DNA of 64,000 bases from assembly GCA_030549495.1 (NCBI GenBank), contig JAUIRK010000977.1:211636-275635 (forward strand). The letters run 5' to 3'. Numbering within the stretch: the first letter of the stretch is position 1; every line of letters starts with the position of its first letter. Below, one piece after another: positions 33,755 through 45,200 of this stretch. The position numbers and the translations under genes are program-made. The notes under the pieces are model-generated. The model saw only the letters and a list, made by a program, of their open reading frames with translations. It had not been told where the DNA came from and did no database searches. This DNA is from Nectonema munidae. Lineage: Eukaryota > Nematomorpha > Nectonematoida > Nectonematidae.

Positions 33755-33990
33755 TCAGATAAATTAAATATGAACAAAAGTGCTGGTTTGAAATTTTTAA
33801 ATAGATGGCGTTAAAAAATTACAATTTATTGGAAATTTGTTTTTGTGATATATTTATGTTATTTAAGAAATAAGTTTTAATATTGATATGATATTTTCTA
33901 TTTATGATTTAAAATATAAAAAAAGTAGAGAAGCAATGGAAAATAAGGTCATATAGTCTGTCAACTGGGTTATAAAAATTTGTCCTTGAA
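33755..33990. repeat. Dispersed repeat D1, copy 2
   Basis: Same orientation and order of landmarks as 18045-18275. The stretches on either side (33312-33754 and 33991-34750) show no gene or transposon end. Confidence 0.65.
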
Positions 33991-34750
33991 GTGAGGGATT
34001 TTAAAATACTTTGCCTAACTTGGCGAATTAATTAAAATATCTTTTGGCCCAAAAGTAGATAAATATGCGCTTACACTTGAAACTTTTCATTGTGAGTGGT
34101 GAAGTCGGCAGTTGGTCATGTGAAGACTGATATCAAAACTCGGCATTGTTTAAGTGACGTATTCTTGGAATGAATGAGAAACTTTCTTATACTCTTCAAC
34201 AATGAAGCCTTTGTCTTTGTGCATAGAGAGAGTGTGTTGTTGTCTATGCCAATGTAAACGATGCCCGCTAAACCTGGAAATTAGAACATCATCTCACTTT
34301 GTACTGAGAAGTCGGGATGCAGGTCTACTTCGGCACCAAGAAATCTGCTCTGCTCACCACCACCTTTTCATTTGGTTTCCTCTACTTTTTCTCTTTCATT
34401 TAGAAATACAGACTTTCGCCAAACTTCGAATAAGCGCAGTTCATAGAAACCTCTAGATCTTTCCGTCAAGATCCAGCCATATCTCTACACTAAACAAGCA
34501 CATATTTAACTTATATGTTTGCTGTGAAGTTGATTATGTGGGAACGTGGTAATCAATAGATATCTGCTGCTAAATCTTTTCAGATAATAATAACAATTAG
34601 GAACAATAAAAATTTGTGTATTATGAAAGTATTAAAATAAAACAGTATTTCCTATCCAAAATACTTGTAACAGATTCAATTGCAAGCATTTATTTATAAT
34701 TTTGCAAATAATATTCTTTGATATTTATTTTTTAGCATTTTATTTATTTA

Positions 34751-35506
34751 CAGTCAACCCTCATTAATCCGGAGGCTTTGGTTCCGCAATAATTTTCCCT
34801 AATTGTGAAGTTCCCGGATTAATGAAGGATTTACAAGATACATTATTAGTAAAGCAAAATTAATTTTTATCAAAATAATTTTTATTTTTTTGTTGTAAAT
34901 TTCTTTGACTTCTATTATAAAACAAATTGTTTATGAAATCTAGGTTTTTCAAAACTTTTTGATTTTCATCGATTTCTTCATTCGAACATTTTTTTGTTCA
35001 AAATAGAGTATGGGTGTATTCTGTGATGCTAAAGCATCCTTTTTTATCTATAGTTCTGCTAAGCTCTTCTTCATTTTCTGATTCGTTTTCACTGTTATCA
35101 AAAATGATACTCAAAATATCTTGTCATCATATGTTTATGCAGTAAGATGTTCATTATCAATTTCAACATAATCAAGAAGTTCTTATAAACTTAAACGGCC
35201 ATCAAGTTGCATCATTGTTTTACTTAACTCTTTTAAAGAATCTTGATCAACATCAATATGTTGAGAATTACTTGAATCCAATTGCGGAACAATATTGTGT
35301 GTTTGAAAACATTTTCCCAGGCATGCTTGACCATCCTTATACATTCCTTCGACACATATTAAAAAGTATTTCAGTAAACTTTTTCTATAATTTAATTTAA
35401 AATTACGTATCATTCCGACATCTAAAGGTTGAATACAACTTGTCATATTTGGCGGAAGATAAAAAACTTTTATGTTAGATGATGATATATGATTATATTT
35501 TTTCAA
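34751..35506 (-). mobile_element. pogo/Tigger-like transposon remnant
   Basis: CAGTCAACCCTCATTAATCC at 34751, directly after TA, is a typical pogo/Tigger terminal repeat. The - strand frame at 35183-35506 encodes the end of a DDE_1 transposase: NIKVFYLPPNMTSCIQPLDV then GMIRNFKLNYRKSLLKYFL. The Asp in QPLDVG is the third catalytic residue of this family. The first two catalytic regions and the DNA-binding N-terminus are missing. The element is cut off near 35510, close to the next piggyBac remnant. Confidence 0.8.
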
Positions 35507-35774
35507 ATCAGAAATAAATTTTCACTAAACATGGAGGTCTAGGTTTCTACATTAACAAAAATATTTCTTATGAATTTGTTTCTTGAAAAGGACAAAATTA
35601 AAGTGAAAAGGGACGAATTCCATGTGAAAAAGGGCGAATTCAATGTGGAAATGGTATATTGTGTTTGAATATTTCATCAACAAAAAACGCGCAATTGGTG
35701 ATTGTTAAATGCGAGTCTAATCTGTCTTTCAATATAAAAACTCTTCGTTTTGACAACCAATCAACCAGAGAAGC
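35507..35774. other. Junction region with a short minisatellite
   Basis: Between the pogo and piggyBac remnants, 35600-35650 has two to three imperfect units of GTGAAAAGGGACGAATTC type. Nothing else was seen. Confidence 0.4.
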
Positions 35775-36800
35775 AAGAAAAAAGAAGATAAAATGGCTGC
35801 GATCAGAGAATTTTGGGAACTTTTTGTGTTGTCTTTGAGAAAACTTTACATTCCTGTAGAATTTCTCACAGTAGATGAGTAATAAGAGGTAAACTATCCG
35901 AAAAATCCTACTTACTAAGAAAACCAAAAAGTATGGTTTAAAAATTTTTTCGTTAGGTGAAGTTAAGACCGGATTTGCTTTAAATGCCACAATATATTGT
36001 GGTAGGCAGAAGGAACAGAGAGAAATAAATCTTGCCGAAAAGTTTGTTATGAATTTTGCAAGCTATACTTCAATACTGGTAGAAATATCACCACTGATAA
36101 ATTTTTCGCTAGTCATAACCTAGCCTGCCAGGATTGAGAAAAACATGACGCTACTTGGCAAACTTCGGTGTAACAGAAAAGAAGTTTATAAAGTTTTCAG
36201 AAATGTTAAAGGGCGTTCTCCAAATTCTTCAGAATATCTGTTCGACAACGAAATTTTTTTTTGTTACTTTCGTTCGTGCCCAAGAAAAACCGTTCTGTAA
36301 TCCTTTTGAACAGCCGTTTTTATACTCGAGATTCACTTCCATCTTCTCTACCAGAGACTATCCATCTTTCTAAAGGAGGTGTTAATCAATTAGATGAGAA
36401 CGTCGAAGTATTTACTTGCAGAAGAAAAAGTGTTCGTTGGCCAATGGTTTTGTTTTATAATATTATAGACGTTGCATGCTTTGTGATTGCGAAATAAATT
36501 GTTACACAAAGTCGCCTAAATTTTTCCTGAAAAATTCTGTGCACTCTTGAAATGATGAAAAAAAGAATCCATGTCAGTCGCTTGTTGAAGAATATAAAGT
36601 TACCTATCTAGGATACATCGAACTATTTGGTGTGAAAAAAAGAAAAGCGAAAAACAAGCTATTCCAACCAAACCAAAGAATGTAACTTTTGCAGGAAATC
36701 CACTTGTATACAGTTTGTACGAATCATTCTTCAGTTGAAAAAAATTTCACTGCTTGTTGTGATGAAAATTTATTTTTAATATTGTGTTTTTTTAATTTAA
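35775..36800 (+). pseudogene. piggyBac transposase remnant B (PGBD4-like)
   Basis: Blocks appear in order but in shifting frames: KKYGLKIFSLGEVKTGFALN, then YCGRQKE and NLAEKFVMNFASY (about 35925-36060). GRNITTDKFFASHNLA with the second catalytic Asp is next (about 36078-36125). MLLSFVPKKNRSVILL follows (36261 on). Then comes KGGVNQLDENVEVFTCRRKS and RWPMVLFYNIIDVACF (36372-36495). In the last block the Asp of GVD is Asn. The region of the first catalytic Asp (relatives read TVDEQL) is present as SQ*MS-like text with a stop. A Cys-containing tail follows to about 36730. No convincing TTAA ends were found. Confidence 0.75.
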
Positions 36801-36884
36801 TTCAAAAGAAATTTGGTTTAACAATTTTATAATGTGAAATAAAATTTTTTTTTCAATATTGTGTCCTCAAAAACTGCGTCTGGG

Positions 36885-37030
36885 GGTCTGTGCTGGGAGA
36901 TTTGGTGGGTTTTTTTTTTTATATGTGTGTTTTTTTTGGGGTTTTGGAGTTTGGGGGAATTATTATTTTGTGGGGGTTTTTTTTTTTTGGGGGGGGGGGG
37001 TGGGGGGGTTGGTTTTTATATATTTGAAAA
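36885..37030. repeat. G/T-rich low-complexity tract
   Basis: Runs of T alternate with runs of G, including a block of 12 G. The frames translating as Gly/Phe-rich proteins here are a by-product of composition. The + strand has many G-runs of three or more, so quadruplex formation is possible. It may also mark a hard-to-assemble spot. Confidence 0.7.
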
Positions 37031-37286
37031 AAAAATTGGTTAAAAAGTATTAAGAGATAAGAGCATGTGCTATTCCTATAACTTTTCCAGAAAAATTTCC
37101 AAAGTTTTTATGTCTACATTTGTACCCTTATAATCTGATGAGGTTAAAAAAATATGTATCTGATAATGGATAAATAAAATAGGCTCCTTTTAGGAGAATT
37201 GTATAAAAAGTTCACGCACCAATCAATAAAACATTTTAGAGCGGAAAATAGACATTTTTTAGAAAATATTTTTATTAAATCAATAT

Positions 37287-37612
37287 TCATCTCATGTTCA
37301 AATTACACAAAATAAATTTTTTTGACATGATATTTTTGTTTTTACAGCTTTTATAAGCATCCTGAATGACATTAATTGCTCTTTCAGCGCATTGGTTACT
37401 CCTCGAAATGTTCAACTTTGAACTTTCTTTTTTCCAATGATTTTGTAAGCATAAAATCGGTCTTTTATAAGGTTTAAATATTTTAAACAAGTTTTCGAAA
37501 TCATTTTCATTATACTTTTGATCATTGAAACAAAATTTCTCCCAATCATAACAAATAAAGCGGCATGTACTAACCAAGGAAGCTCTCCACTTGGGTAAAA
37601 GAATAAAGGCAA
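37287..37612 (-). pseudogene. Unidentified coding-like fragment
   Basis: Two overlapping - strand frames hold FYPSGELPWLVHAALFVMIG (37412-37612) and NISRSNQCAERAINVIQDAY with KKFILCNLNMR (37287-37577). The text looks protein-like, and the NQCAERAINVIQ stretch vaguely recalls proteins of unknown function often found in mobile DNA. I cannot assign a family. It lies just left of a large palindrome and could belong to an unrecognised element. Confidence 0.25.
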
Positions 37613-37741
37613 GAATTGTTAAAGTTTTTTTCGAGTTCCATCTTGCTGTACTGATGTTTTGAAGTAGGACGGGATTTTTTTTAGCTTGATTAACGCATTT
37701 TTATGTTATGACAAAAAAAGTAAAAGAGATTCTACTGATAA

Positions 37742-37957
37742 AATCAAAGAATCGAAAAAAGTTCAAATCAAAAAATATTTATTCTTTTTAAATATATCGT
37801 TGGCTCCCCTTACTTTTAAAATTGAAAGATAAACCTAGTCTTTAATAATTAATTTTTATCAAATTATGCACATACGAAACTAAAAGTAAGGGGAGCCAAC
37901 GATATATTTAAAAAGAATAAATATTTTTTGATTTGAACTTTTTTCGATTCTTTGATT
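37742..37957. repeat. Perfect 77-bp inverted repeat (palindrome) with 62-bp loop
   Basis: 37742-37818 and 37881-37957 are exact reverse complements over 77 bp; both contain the word GGGGAGCCAACGATATATTT or its complement. The right arm is the start of the composite repeat that follows. The left arm is an inverted copy of the same start. Confidence 0.9.
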
Positions 37958-38800
37958 ATTCGACAAATATAATATTTAAAATCGTGCAAATTGCAAAGTA
38001 TAGGTAATAACTTTTGTAACATCGTATGAGATAGCAAAATATGAAAAGAAAGTTTGATATTTTTTGATTTTTTAAAGAATATTTTTCGATTCTTTGATTA
38101 CAGAATTTTATTTTGATTATTTGACAAATATAATATTTAAAATCGTGCAAATTGCAAAGTATAGGTAATAACTTTTGTAACATCGTATGAGGTAGCAAAA
38201 TATGAACAGAAAGTTTGATATTTTTTGATTTTTTAAAGAATATTTTTCGATTCTTTGATTACAGAATTTTATTTTGATTATTTGATAAAATATATTATTT
38301 AATATCGTGAAAAAATTAATAACTTATCTAACATCCTCTCCCCGAATGAGGTATATCAAATCTTACATCTAGTAAAATATGAACTGATAGGTTGGAGATG
38401 AATTATCGCGGTATACAGGTTGGAGATGAACCATCGTAGTATACAGGTATAATGTATATAGGTAATAACTTATGTAGCATCGTCGCCCCGAATGAGGTAT
38501 ATCAAATCTTACATCTAACAGAATGTGAACAGAAAGTTGAACATTGTCTCCCTAGTTATTTGTACATGGAATAGAAACCATCGTAGTATACAGGTTGAAG
38601 ATGAATCATCGTAGTATACAGGTTGGAGATGAATCATCGTAGTATACAGGTTGGAGATGAATCATCGTAGTATATAGTTTGGAGATGAATCATCGTAGAA
38701 TACAGGTTGGAGAAGAATCATCGTAATATACGGGTTGGAGATAACAAGCAAGTTGTCTATCCACGTTCAACCGTACAGGTTATGAGATACATATATATAT
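37742..38800 (+). repeat. Composite tandem-repeat element, copy 1
   Basis: Order: the inverted start; two to three long units of about 140 bp (TTTCGATTCTTTGATTA, AAATCGTGCAAATTGCAAAG, GGTAATAACTTTTGTAACAT); a segment with CCCCGAATGAGGTATATCAA and TTACATCTA; then six to seven units of a 28-bp minisatellite (ATCGTAGTATACAGGTTGGA). It closes with CAACCGTACAGGTTATGAGA. Related copies lie at 41510-42205, 52272-52679 (inverted) and 54400-55085. It has no coding capacity and no recognised TIR or target duplication. Confidence 0.85.
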
Positions 38801-39027
38801 ATAATAATACTAATTCGGACATATATATATTATACACACCAGTATATCTTTATATTCCTACAAAACCGTTAAAGTTGAACTAGTGTTGGGAGATTTTGTG
38901 TGTGTTATACTTTCTTCTAATTAAATTATTTTTTACAGAAAACTAAATCACATAATTATAAACCTAAGTTTAATTCTTATTTCCTGTTCCTGTAGTTAAA
39001 TTATTTGAATCAAACCCATTAATCAGG

Positions 39028-40718
39028 ATGGAAGAACAGCAATCTAAAAAGAAATGTAGACAGTACAGTGTGTATTACTTAAAGGACGGATTTATTCTTT
39101 CTCCAACTAACATACAACATCCAATGTGTCTACTATGTCAGAAGATACTTACAAATGAAGCTATAAGGCCGTCGAGACTTTTAGATCATATAAAAAGAAT
39201 TCATCCGAGAAAAAGTTATTTCATATTTCCAGTCTCTTCGAGACAAGTTTCAAAATAAAAAAACCTTAAATAACATGTTTGATATGCAGCAGAAAAAGGA
39301 TAATTCTGGATTATGTTTTTCATACAATATCTCATTGATGATTGCCAGGTCCGGCAAACCTCACACCATTGCAGAGAAAATTATTTTGCCAGCAATAGAA
39401 GAGGTCCTATCTACTGTAATCAAACATAAATCACCTCTTCAAGTTATTAAATCTATTCCATTGAGCAATACTTCTGTTCAGAGAAGAATTGATGAAATGG
39501 CTGAGAATGTTCAAGAAATTTTATGCAACATACTGAAGATTTAATTATTTTCGTTACAGTTGGATGAATCTACATTACCTGGTAACGAAGCCTTTCTTCT
39601 AGGTTACGTTCGTTTTATTAAAGAAGATAAGGCTGTTCAAGAGTTGCTGTTTGCGAAAGAAATTGAAACAGACACAAAAGGGGAATCAGTGTTTCGAATT
39701 GTTGAATAATTTTTCAAAGAAAGATAAATACCAATGACCAATATTATTGTATGTGAAACAGACGGCGCTCCCTCAATGATAGGTCGTTACAGAGGCTTTA
39801 TGGCATATTTGAAGAAAGCTGTACCCAACGTTTTTACAATACATTGTGTTATTCACAGGCAGCATGTGTTTGCAAAAAATCTAAGTGATAAACTTCACAA
39901 ATCTCTATCAATTGTTATCACATCAGTAAATAAAATAAAAGCTAATGCCCTTAATTCTCGATTGTTCAAACAACTCTGCATAAATAATGATGAGCACTTC
40001 AAGCGTCTGTTGTTACATATAGAAGTACGATGGTTGTCAACAGGCCACTATTTGAAACGGTTTTATTTCTCTTTGATACAGTCATCGATTTTTTTAAAGA
40101 AATAAATAATTGTTCCCTTTTTGAAGAATTGGAGGCCTGTAAAACTGATATTGCTTACTTAACAGACCTATTTACAAAGTTTAATGAGATAAACTTGCAA
40201 TTACAAGGCAGTGATGTCAACCTTATAAAAGCAAAATCAGTGATTTCTTCACTTATGGCAAAGTTGTTAACATTTAAACGTAATATAAGCCGTTGAGAAT
40301 TCGTACAATTCCCAAACTTAACTCATATGGAGAAAACAATATCTGATGATGATCTCCAAATTTATTGCGATCACATCGATCAGTTAAACAAAGATATGAA
40401 TGCAAAATTTCAGGATCTATTAACGATGGAAATTCCAAACTGCTAATCAATCCATTTTCAGATTCCTGCATTGAAGATTTGGAATCAAATATGGAAGAAC
40501 AGCCATTTTGGTTTCAAAAAGAAATTCCAGCAAGATATCCAATGCTATGGAATAAAGTTAAGCTTTTTTTTATAGCATTTCCTACCTCCTACCTAGTTGA
40601 ACGTGGTTTCAGTGCTGTAACTCGACTCCTCTCAAAACAACGAAACAGACTACAAATTACTCAGCGAGGAGATCTACAACTACTACTCACTGAAATGAAA
40701 CGGACATTTCAAAGTTAA
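39028..40718 (+). pseudogene. hAT transposase remnant with BED zinc finger (ZBED5/SCAND3-like)
   Basis: The first frame (39028-39255) holds a BED-type zinc finger: CLLCQKILTNEAIRPSRLLD then H-x4-H. Next comes IARSGKPHTIAEKIILPAI and LSNTSVQRRIDEMAENV (39275-39541), then LQLDESTLPGNEAFLLGYVR. IIVCETDGAPSMIGRYRGF with the second catalytic Asp and HCVIHRQHVFAKNLS follow at 39734-40105. YLVERGFSAVTRLLSKQRNR, the C-terminal dimerisation part, is at 40365-40718. The blocks cover nearly the whole family length and are only mildly diverged, but in-frame stops and frame changes separate them. Start at 39028 is the first Met before the zinc finger. Confidence 0.85.
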
Positions 40719-41091
40719 TTATGAAGCATCAAATTTACAAATCACATTAAAAATTTAATTAAATTTTCTAAAAATCATAAAAAAAGATCGATTTATTTAA
40801 TGTAATATTTCTTTGCAACAAAATGGAGGATTTACTTGTCGTCTGTAGAAAGAAAGTCATGAATGTTAAAGACGTAAACTTTTAAAAATAAATAATTTAC
40901 TGTTTATTTATATTTTTCTTATATATTCTTCTTTGTAAAAGTAATATACACTATATTGGGAAACTCACTGCACTCCTAAACAAATGGCAGGAAAATTGAA
41001 AATAATTTAGAAATTTGGGAAACAAAGGGGCAGTAGCAAGTGGTGTTCATACTCAGGGGGGCGTTAAATGAAAAAAGATAGGGAACCATTG
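39028..41091 (+). mobile_element. hAT transposon, left end missing
   Basis: The right end is the complement of CAATGGTTCCCTATC and finishes at 41091, followed by ATCTAAAT. The transposase remnant (39028-40718) is in the same orientation. No matching left end was seen between 38800 and 39028. Confidence 0.7.
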
Positions 41092-41114
41092 ATCTAAATG
41101 ATGCAAATTTTTTT

Positions 41115-41500
41115 TATTCTCTAAACCCTAAAATTTATGTGACTGGACTTTAGGACCCAAGTTATTTTTCTGGTTCAAGTATATGTAAACGTCTAATTGA
41201 AGATAGTGATGTTCCATTTGGCTGTGGAGTTTACATCGACAGATTCTTTACAACTCACGACCTCACTATCTGATGTAGTAAAAGAAATATTTCCTCGATT
41301 TAAACAGCAATGTCAATCAGAAAATTTGTTCCCTCTTTTTTAGACCACCTTACTTATCTGGGTGGTAAAGTAGAGTTATCTATTATTATAACTAGGTTTC
41401 ATCGAGAGCATATATTTCCAAAACGCATGGAATTATACATGATACACGTAGTTTTAGGATAGTTTACGCTATGTCCTCTACTCTTAGAATAGAAAGATAG
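41115..41500 (+). pseudogene. piggyBac transposase fragment
   Basis: It reads KIYVTGL, then YFSGSSICKRLIEDSDVPFG and CGVYIDRFFTTHDL (second catalytic Asp). After a break comes RKFVPSFL and, near the end, FRIVYAMSS. It matches the middle of the transposases at 11907-12683 and 57978-58400. The first and third catalytic regions are absent. It starts about 25 bp after the end of the hAT at 41091 and runs into composite repeat copy 2, so both flanks are probably truncations. Confidence 0.8.
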
Positions 41501-41509
41501 TCTCTCTAA

Positions 41510-42205
41510 TCATTTTTATCAAGTCATACATATAGGAAACTAAAAGTAACGGGAGCCAGCGATATATTTGAAAAGAATAAATATTTTTTGATTTTTTTAA
41601 AGAATATTTTTCGAATCTTTGATTACAGAATTTTATATTGATTATTATTTTACAAATATATTATTTAATATCGTGCAAATTGCAAAAATATGGGTAATAA
41701 CTTTTGTAACATCGTATAAGGTATATCAAATCTTACATCTAGCAAAATATGGACAGAAAATTTCATATTTTTTGATTTTTAAGAGAATATTTTTCGATTT
41801 TTTGATTACAGAATTTTATTTTAATTATTTGACAGAAACATTATTTAATATCGTGAAAAAATTCAAAAATATAGGTAATAACTTATGTAATAACATCGTC
41901 TCTCCGAATGAGGTATATCAAATCTTACATCTAGCAAAATATGAACTGACAGGTTGGCGATGAACCATCGCATACAGGTTGGAGATGAACCATTGTAGTA
42001 TACAGGTATATAGGTAATAACTTATGTAGTATCGTCTCCCCGAATGAGGTATATCAAATCTTACATCTAGCAAAATATGAACAGAAAGTTGAACATTGTC
42101 TCCCTAGTCATTTGTACATGGAATAGAAACCATCCTAGTATACAGGTTGGAGATGAATCATCGTAGTATACAAGTTGGAGATGACACTAAAGTTGCCTAT
42201 AAATA
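41510..42205 (+). repeat. Composite tandem-repeat element, copy 2
   Basis: Same order as copy 1 (AAACTAAAAGTAACGGGAGC start, long units, CCCCGAATGAGGTATATCAA, then only two or three 28-bp units). It ends about 75 bp before the RpS24 start codon. Confidence 0.85.
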
Positions 42206-42279
42206 GAATTAATTATTTATTTATTTGTAAAAAAACATAATAGTGGAAATGATAAACCTATAAAATCAATTAGACAACA

Positions 42280-42282
42280 ATG
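42280..42282 (+). CDS. RpS24: RpS24 coding exon 1 (start codon only)
   Basis: ACAACAATG|gtaag: the ATG is followed at once by a strong donor (GT at 42283-42284). This start was chosen because exon 2 opens with ADNN in phase 0 and has no Met before TIRTRKF. An AG at 42272-42273 just upstream could be an acceptor, leaving a six-base leader. Confidence 0.75.
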
Positions 42283-45200
42283 GTAAGATTTACATTAACA
42301 AATTAAGGATAAATAACACTCTTAGCTTATGAACTTGAATTTCTCTGAAATAAAATTTTTCAAATTTTTTTTATTTTATTGATTTTTCTTTCCTTTTTAT
42401 CCAACAATATTTTTTCAATATGGTACTGTTTACTTATTTTTTATTTTTATTTTTTTACAAATATTTTTTAGGCTGACAATAATGTTGCAACCATTAGAAC
42501 TAGAAAGTTTATGACAAATAGATTACTATGTAGGAAACAAATGGTAAACATTTTTTTTAAAAATTATTTCCAAAATATCAATGAATTATTGTAACTACTG
42601 TCTACATTATATATGCTTCTGTTCTCATGTATAGTTATCATAATTTATCATAATTATAGTTATTTTTAAGTAAAAAATTGTATCTAGATTTTTCAGTAAA
42701 TGAAGTTTTAGATGATGAAATTAAAAAAATATTTTAATGTGGAGTACAAAAAGCTTGTCTATGTTTATATAAGCTGATTATATTTTATTGTGGCAAAAAT
42801 AACACATTATTTTTGGCTTTATAACTAATGATAGACTAATTTGAAACCAAAATAGATTATTTTATTGTAAAGAGTTCACTATTTGAACAAATTTTGTAAT
42901 ACAAACTGTTAAAAGACCTACCTTTATTTAAGAGCCACCTCTATATGCTCGCCACTTTTTGTAATCTCCAAATGAATTTTATTATCTGTCCATTAACCTA
43001 TGTTGAAATAATTATTTTTTATTTGTCAAAATACTAAGTCTAATACAATCATTATACTCCTTGTCTAAATTTAAATTCTTTTTGTAGATCTTGATTAGAT
43101 TTATATTTTGTTTTAGTTTTAATTATTAGGCAGATGATACTGATGTTTGAAGCGTATGTTCTTTATCCGGTCGATAACTAATAAACAAATCCATTACTTA
43201 ATCTATTAAATGACAAAATTTTAATCAAATTAATATTTTTTCATTTTATATAATAGTAAAACAATTACACATTTAACTAGATTCTTATAATATAGCTTGT
43301 GATAAAAAAAAAGTCCTGATGTTTGAAAATGTGAATAAACCCTTAAGTCTGATCATCTTGTTTACTCTAAATATTTGAATTAATGTACACAAGTTCAATT
43401 TTAATGTCCTCTATATTATCTTGGGCCATCAAAATATTTTAGAATGAAAAACTGAATTTTCATTAAATGCTTTCTTGGCAATTTTCCATGGATATTTCAA
43501 TATAAAATCACCATATTTTTATTATTGTAAATAAGATATAACCATAATGAATGTGTTGCTTTGTTGAATTTATTAGAAGGGTGGAGGGCCTTAGAAGCTT
43601 TTTTATTTTTAGATTTTTCTGCTGTATTTATTGTACATATGTTTGTATATACAGGCTTAGGTTTAATTTTTTCTCTGGCCTACAGATCTAACGTGTGTAT
43701 CAAATTATTTACAAATTTTGGTCATGTGGCACACGTTGATTTTTTTTAGAGTAATTATATTCAGAATAAACTTAATGTAAGCCTTGATTATCTTACATAG
43801 AAAGTACACCTTATAAAAAAAATTGAAGGTATAACCTCTAAAAAAATCTACAAAAAGTAAGTACCATTATTTCGTTAACATGCACACGTTGGGATCAGTT
43901 ACACCTACCGTATATTAAGTGAGAGCGCATTTTAGGATCCGTCATCTTGGATCTCGTCTGAAAACGAGAAAGACATGAATATGCGAGAAACCGCAAGATT
44001 CGGTGTTTGGGTTGTTTTTGGTATCTATCAACCGGACTTAGCATAGAAAACAGGAAACGAAATTCAATACAGCAAATTTTATTGGAAATGATAATTCAAT
44101 AAAATACAATGGAAATCGACTTAGTTATAATCAATTATATATAAATATTCAAAAATACTTGTGTGTACACCAAGAGGAAAGCATTTTTTACAATATTTTA
44201 TTTCACTTCATCGGAAAATCATCCAGCTTCCTCTGTACAGGCTTGGTCGTAGCCAAGACTCGTAGTTTACGAAGAAGCACTGCCTCTGTCTGTCATATGT
44301 TTTTCAACTCATCGATTTACCTCTCTTCTCGCTCTTGTCTGAATGCAAAATGCGATTCTGGCCCCGGCAGACGAGGCGGGACATTCAAAATTGTGGACAC
44401 GCATCTTCTCGTGAAGAGTCGGCTCGACTCGAAAATCATACAAAATGTCGTATTTTTTTGGGGTCCAAGATGCCGCCTCATATTAACCGATTCGCATATT
44501 ATCCGGTCGCATTTTAGCGGAAGATTGATGTACTACCATTTTTGACAGGATGTTTTGAAGATATTCGTTCTCAAAATGATCAGTTATATATACACTAGTG
44601 ATAGGACGATACCAAAAATATTAACGATTCCGATTCTACCCAATTATCCCGATACGATACCGATTTCTGGTCATTATTACATATATGTATTACTGTTCCC
44701 AGGTAATAAATAACATATTTAATTAATATATAAGTTGAAAATTGATTAGAAATGTTTATTACATTGCTATTAAAGTTTTACAATATTCTAGATAACAATG
44801 TATTGGAAATGTTTTATATAAACACATCGGGGCTTCTAGCGCATATGATCGATAAGCACTAATAAGTGCCTTCCAACGACCTTTTTTTTAGCAAATTTTG
44901 GCTTCATTTTGACCCTGAGAAAGGTTGTTAGAAAGCCTTTTTTTAGTTCTGTTCATATGCGCTAGAAGACCCAACAGATCTATCAATAATTCCATTTTAA
45001 TAATACAAAATAATATAAATAATTCCATTTTATTGAGAAAAACTTCGTTTAGTACATAGTAAAAATATGCATTTAATCATAGTCAAATTAGAGCACTCGC
45101 AAATTATAATGCAAAAACATAATCATCTCTCCAGTTGGTTCTAAACGGTTTCCCTTTGGCCAGTATATATTTCCACATACACTAAAAATTCTCTAGCCTT

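Noticed and set aside
36859-37053. Gly/Phe-rich small protein
   Set aside because: It is a translation of a G/T low-complexity tract, open in two frames at once.
38580-38750. A CRISPR-like array
   Set aside because: The 28-bp units are continuous tandem repeats without unique spacers, in a clearly eukaryotic context.
29214-41091. One 12-kb hAT bounded by the two CAGTGGTTCCC-like ends
   Set aside because: Both ends are 3' ends of separate transposases on opposite strands, and the flanking 8-mers (ATCTAGAC and ATCTAAAT) match only because hAT elements favour such targets.
43561-43749. Hydrophobic small protein in RpS24 intron 2
   Set aside because: No motif, no splice context and AT-driven composition; chance frame.
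43905-44525. A DNA transposon with CGCATTTTAG ends
   Set aside because: The sequence is more GC-rich than its surroundings and its ends look related, but orientation and boundaries are inconsistent and no transposase text was found.
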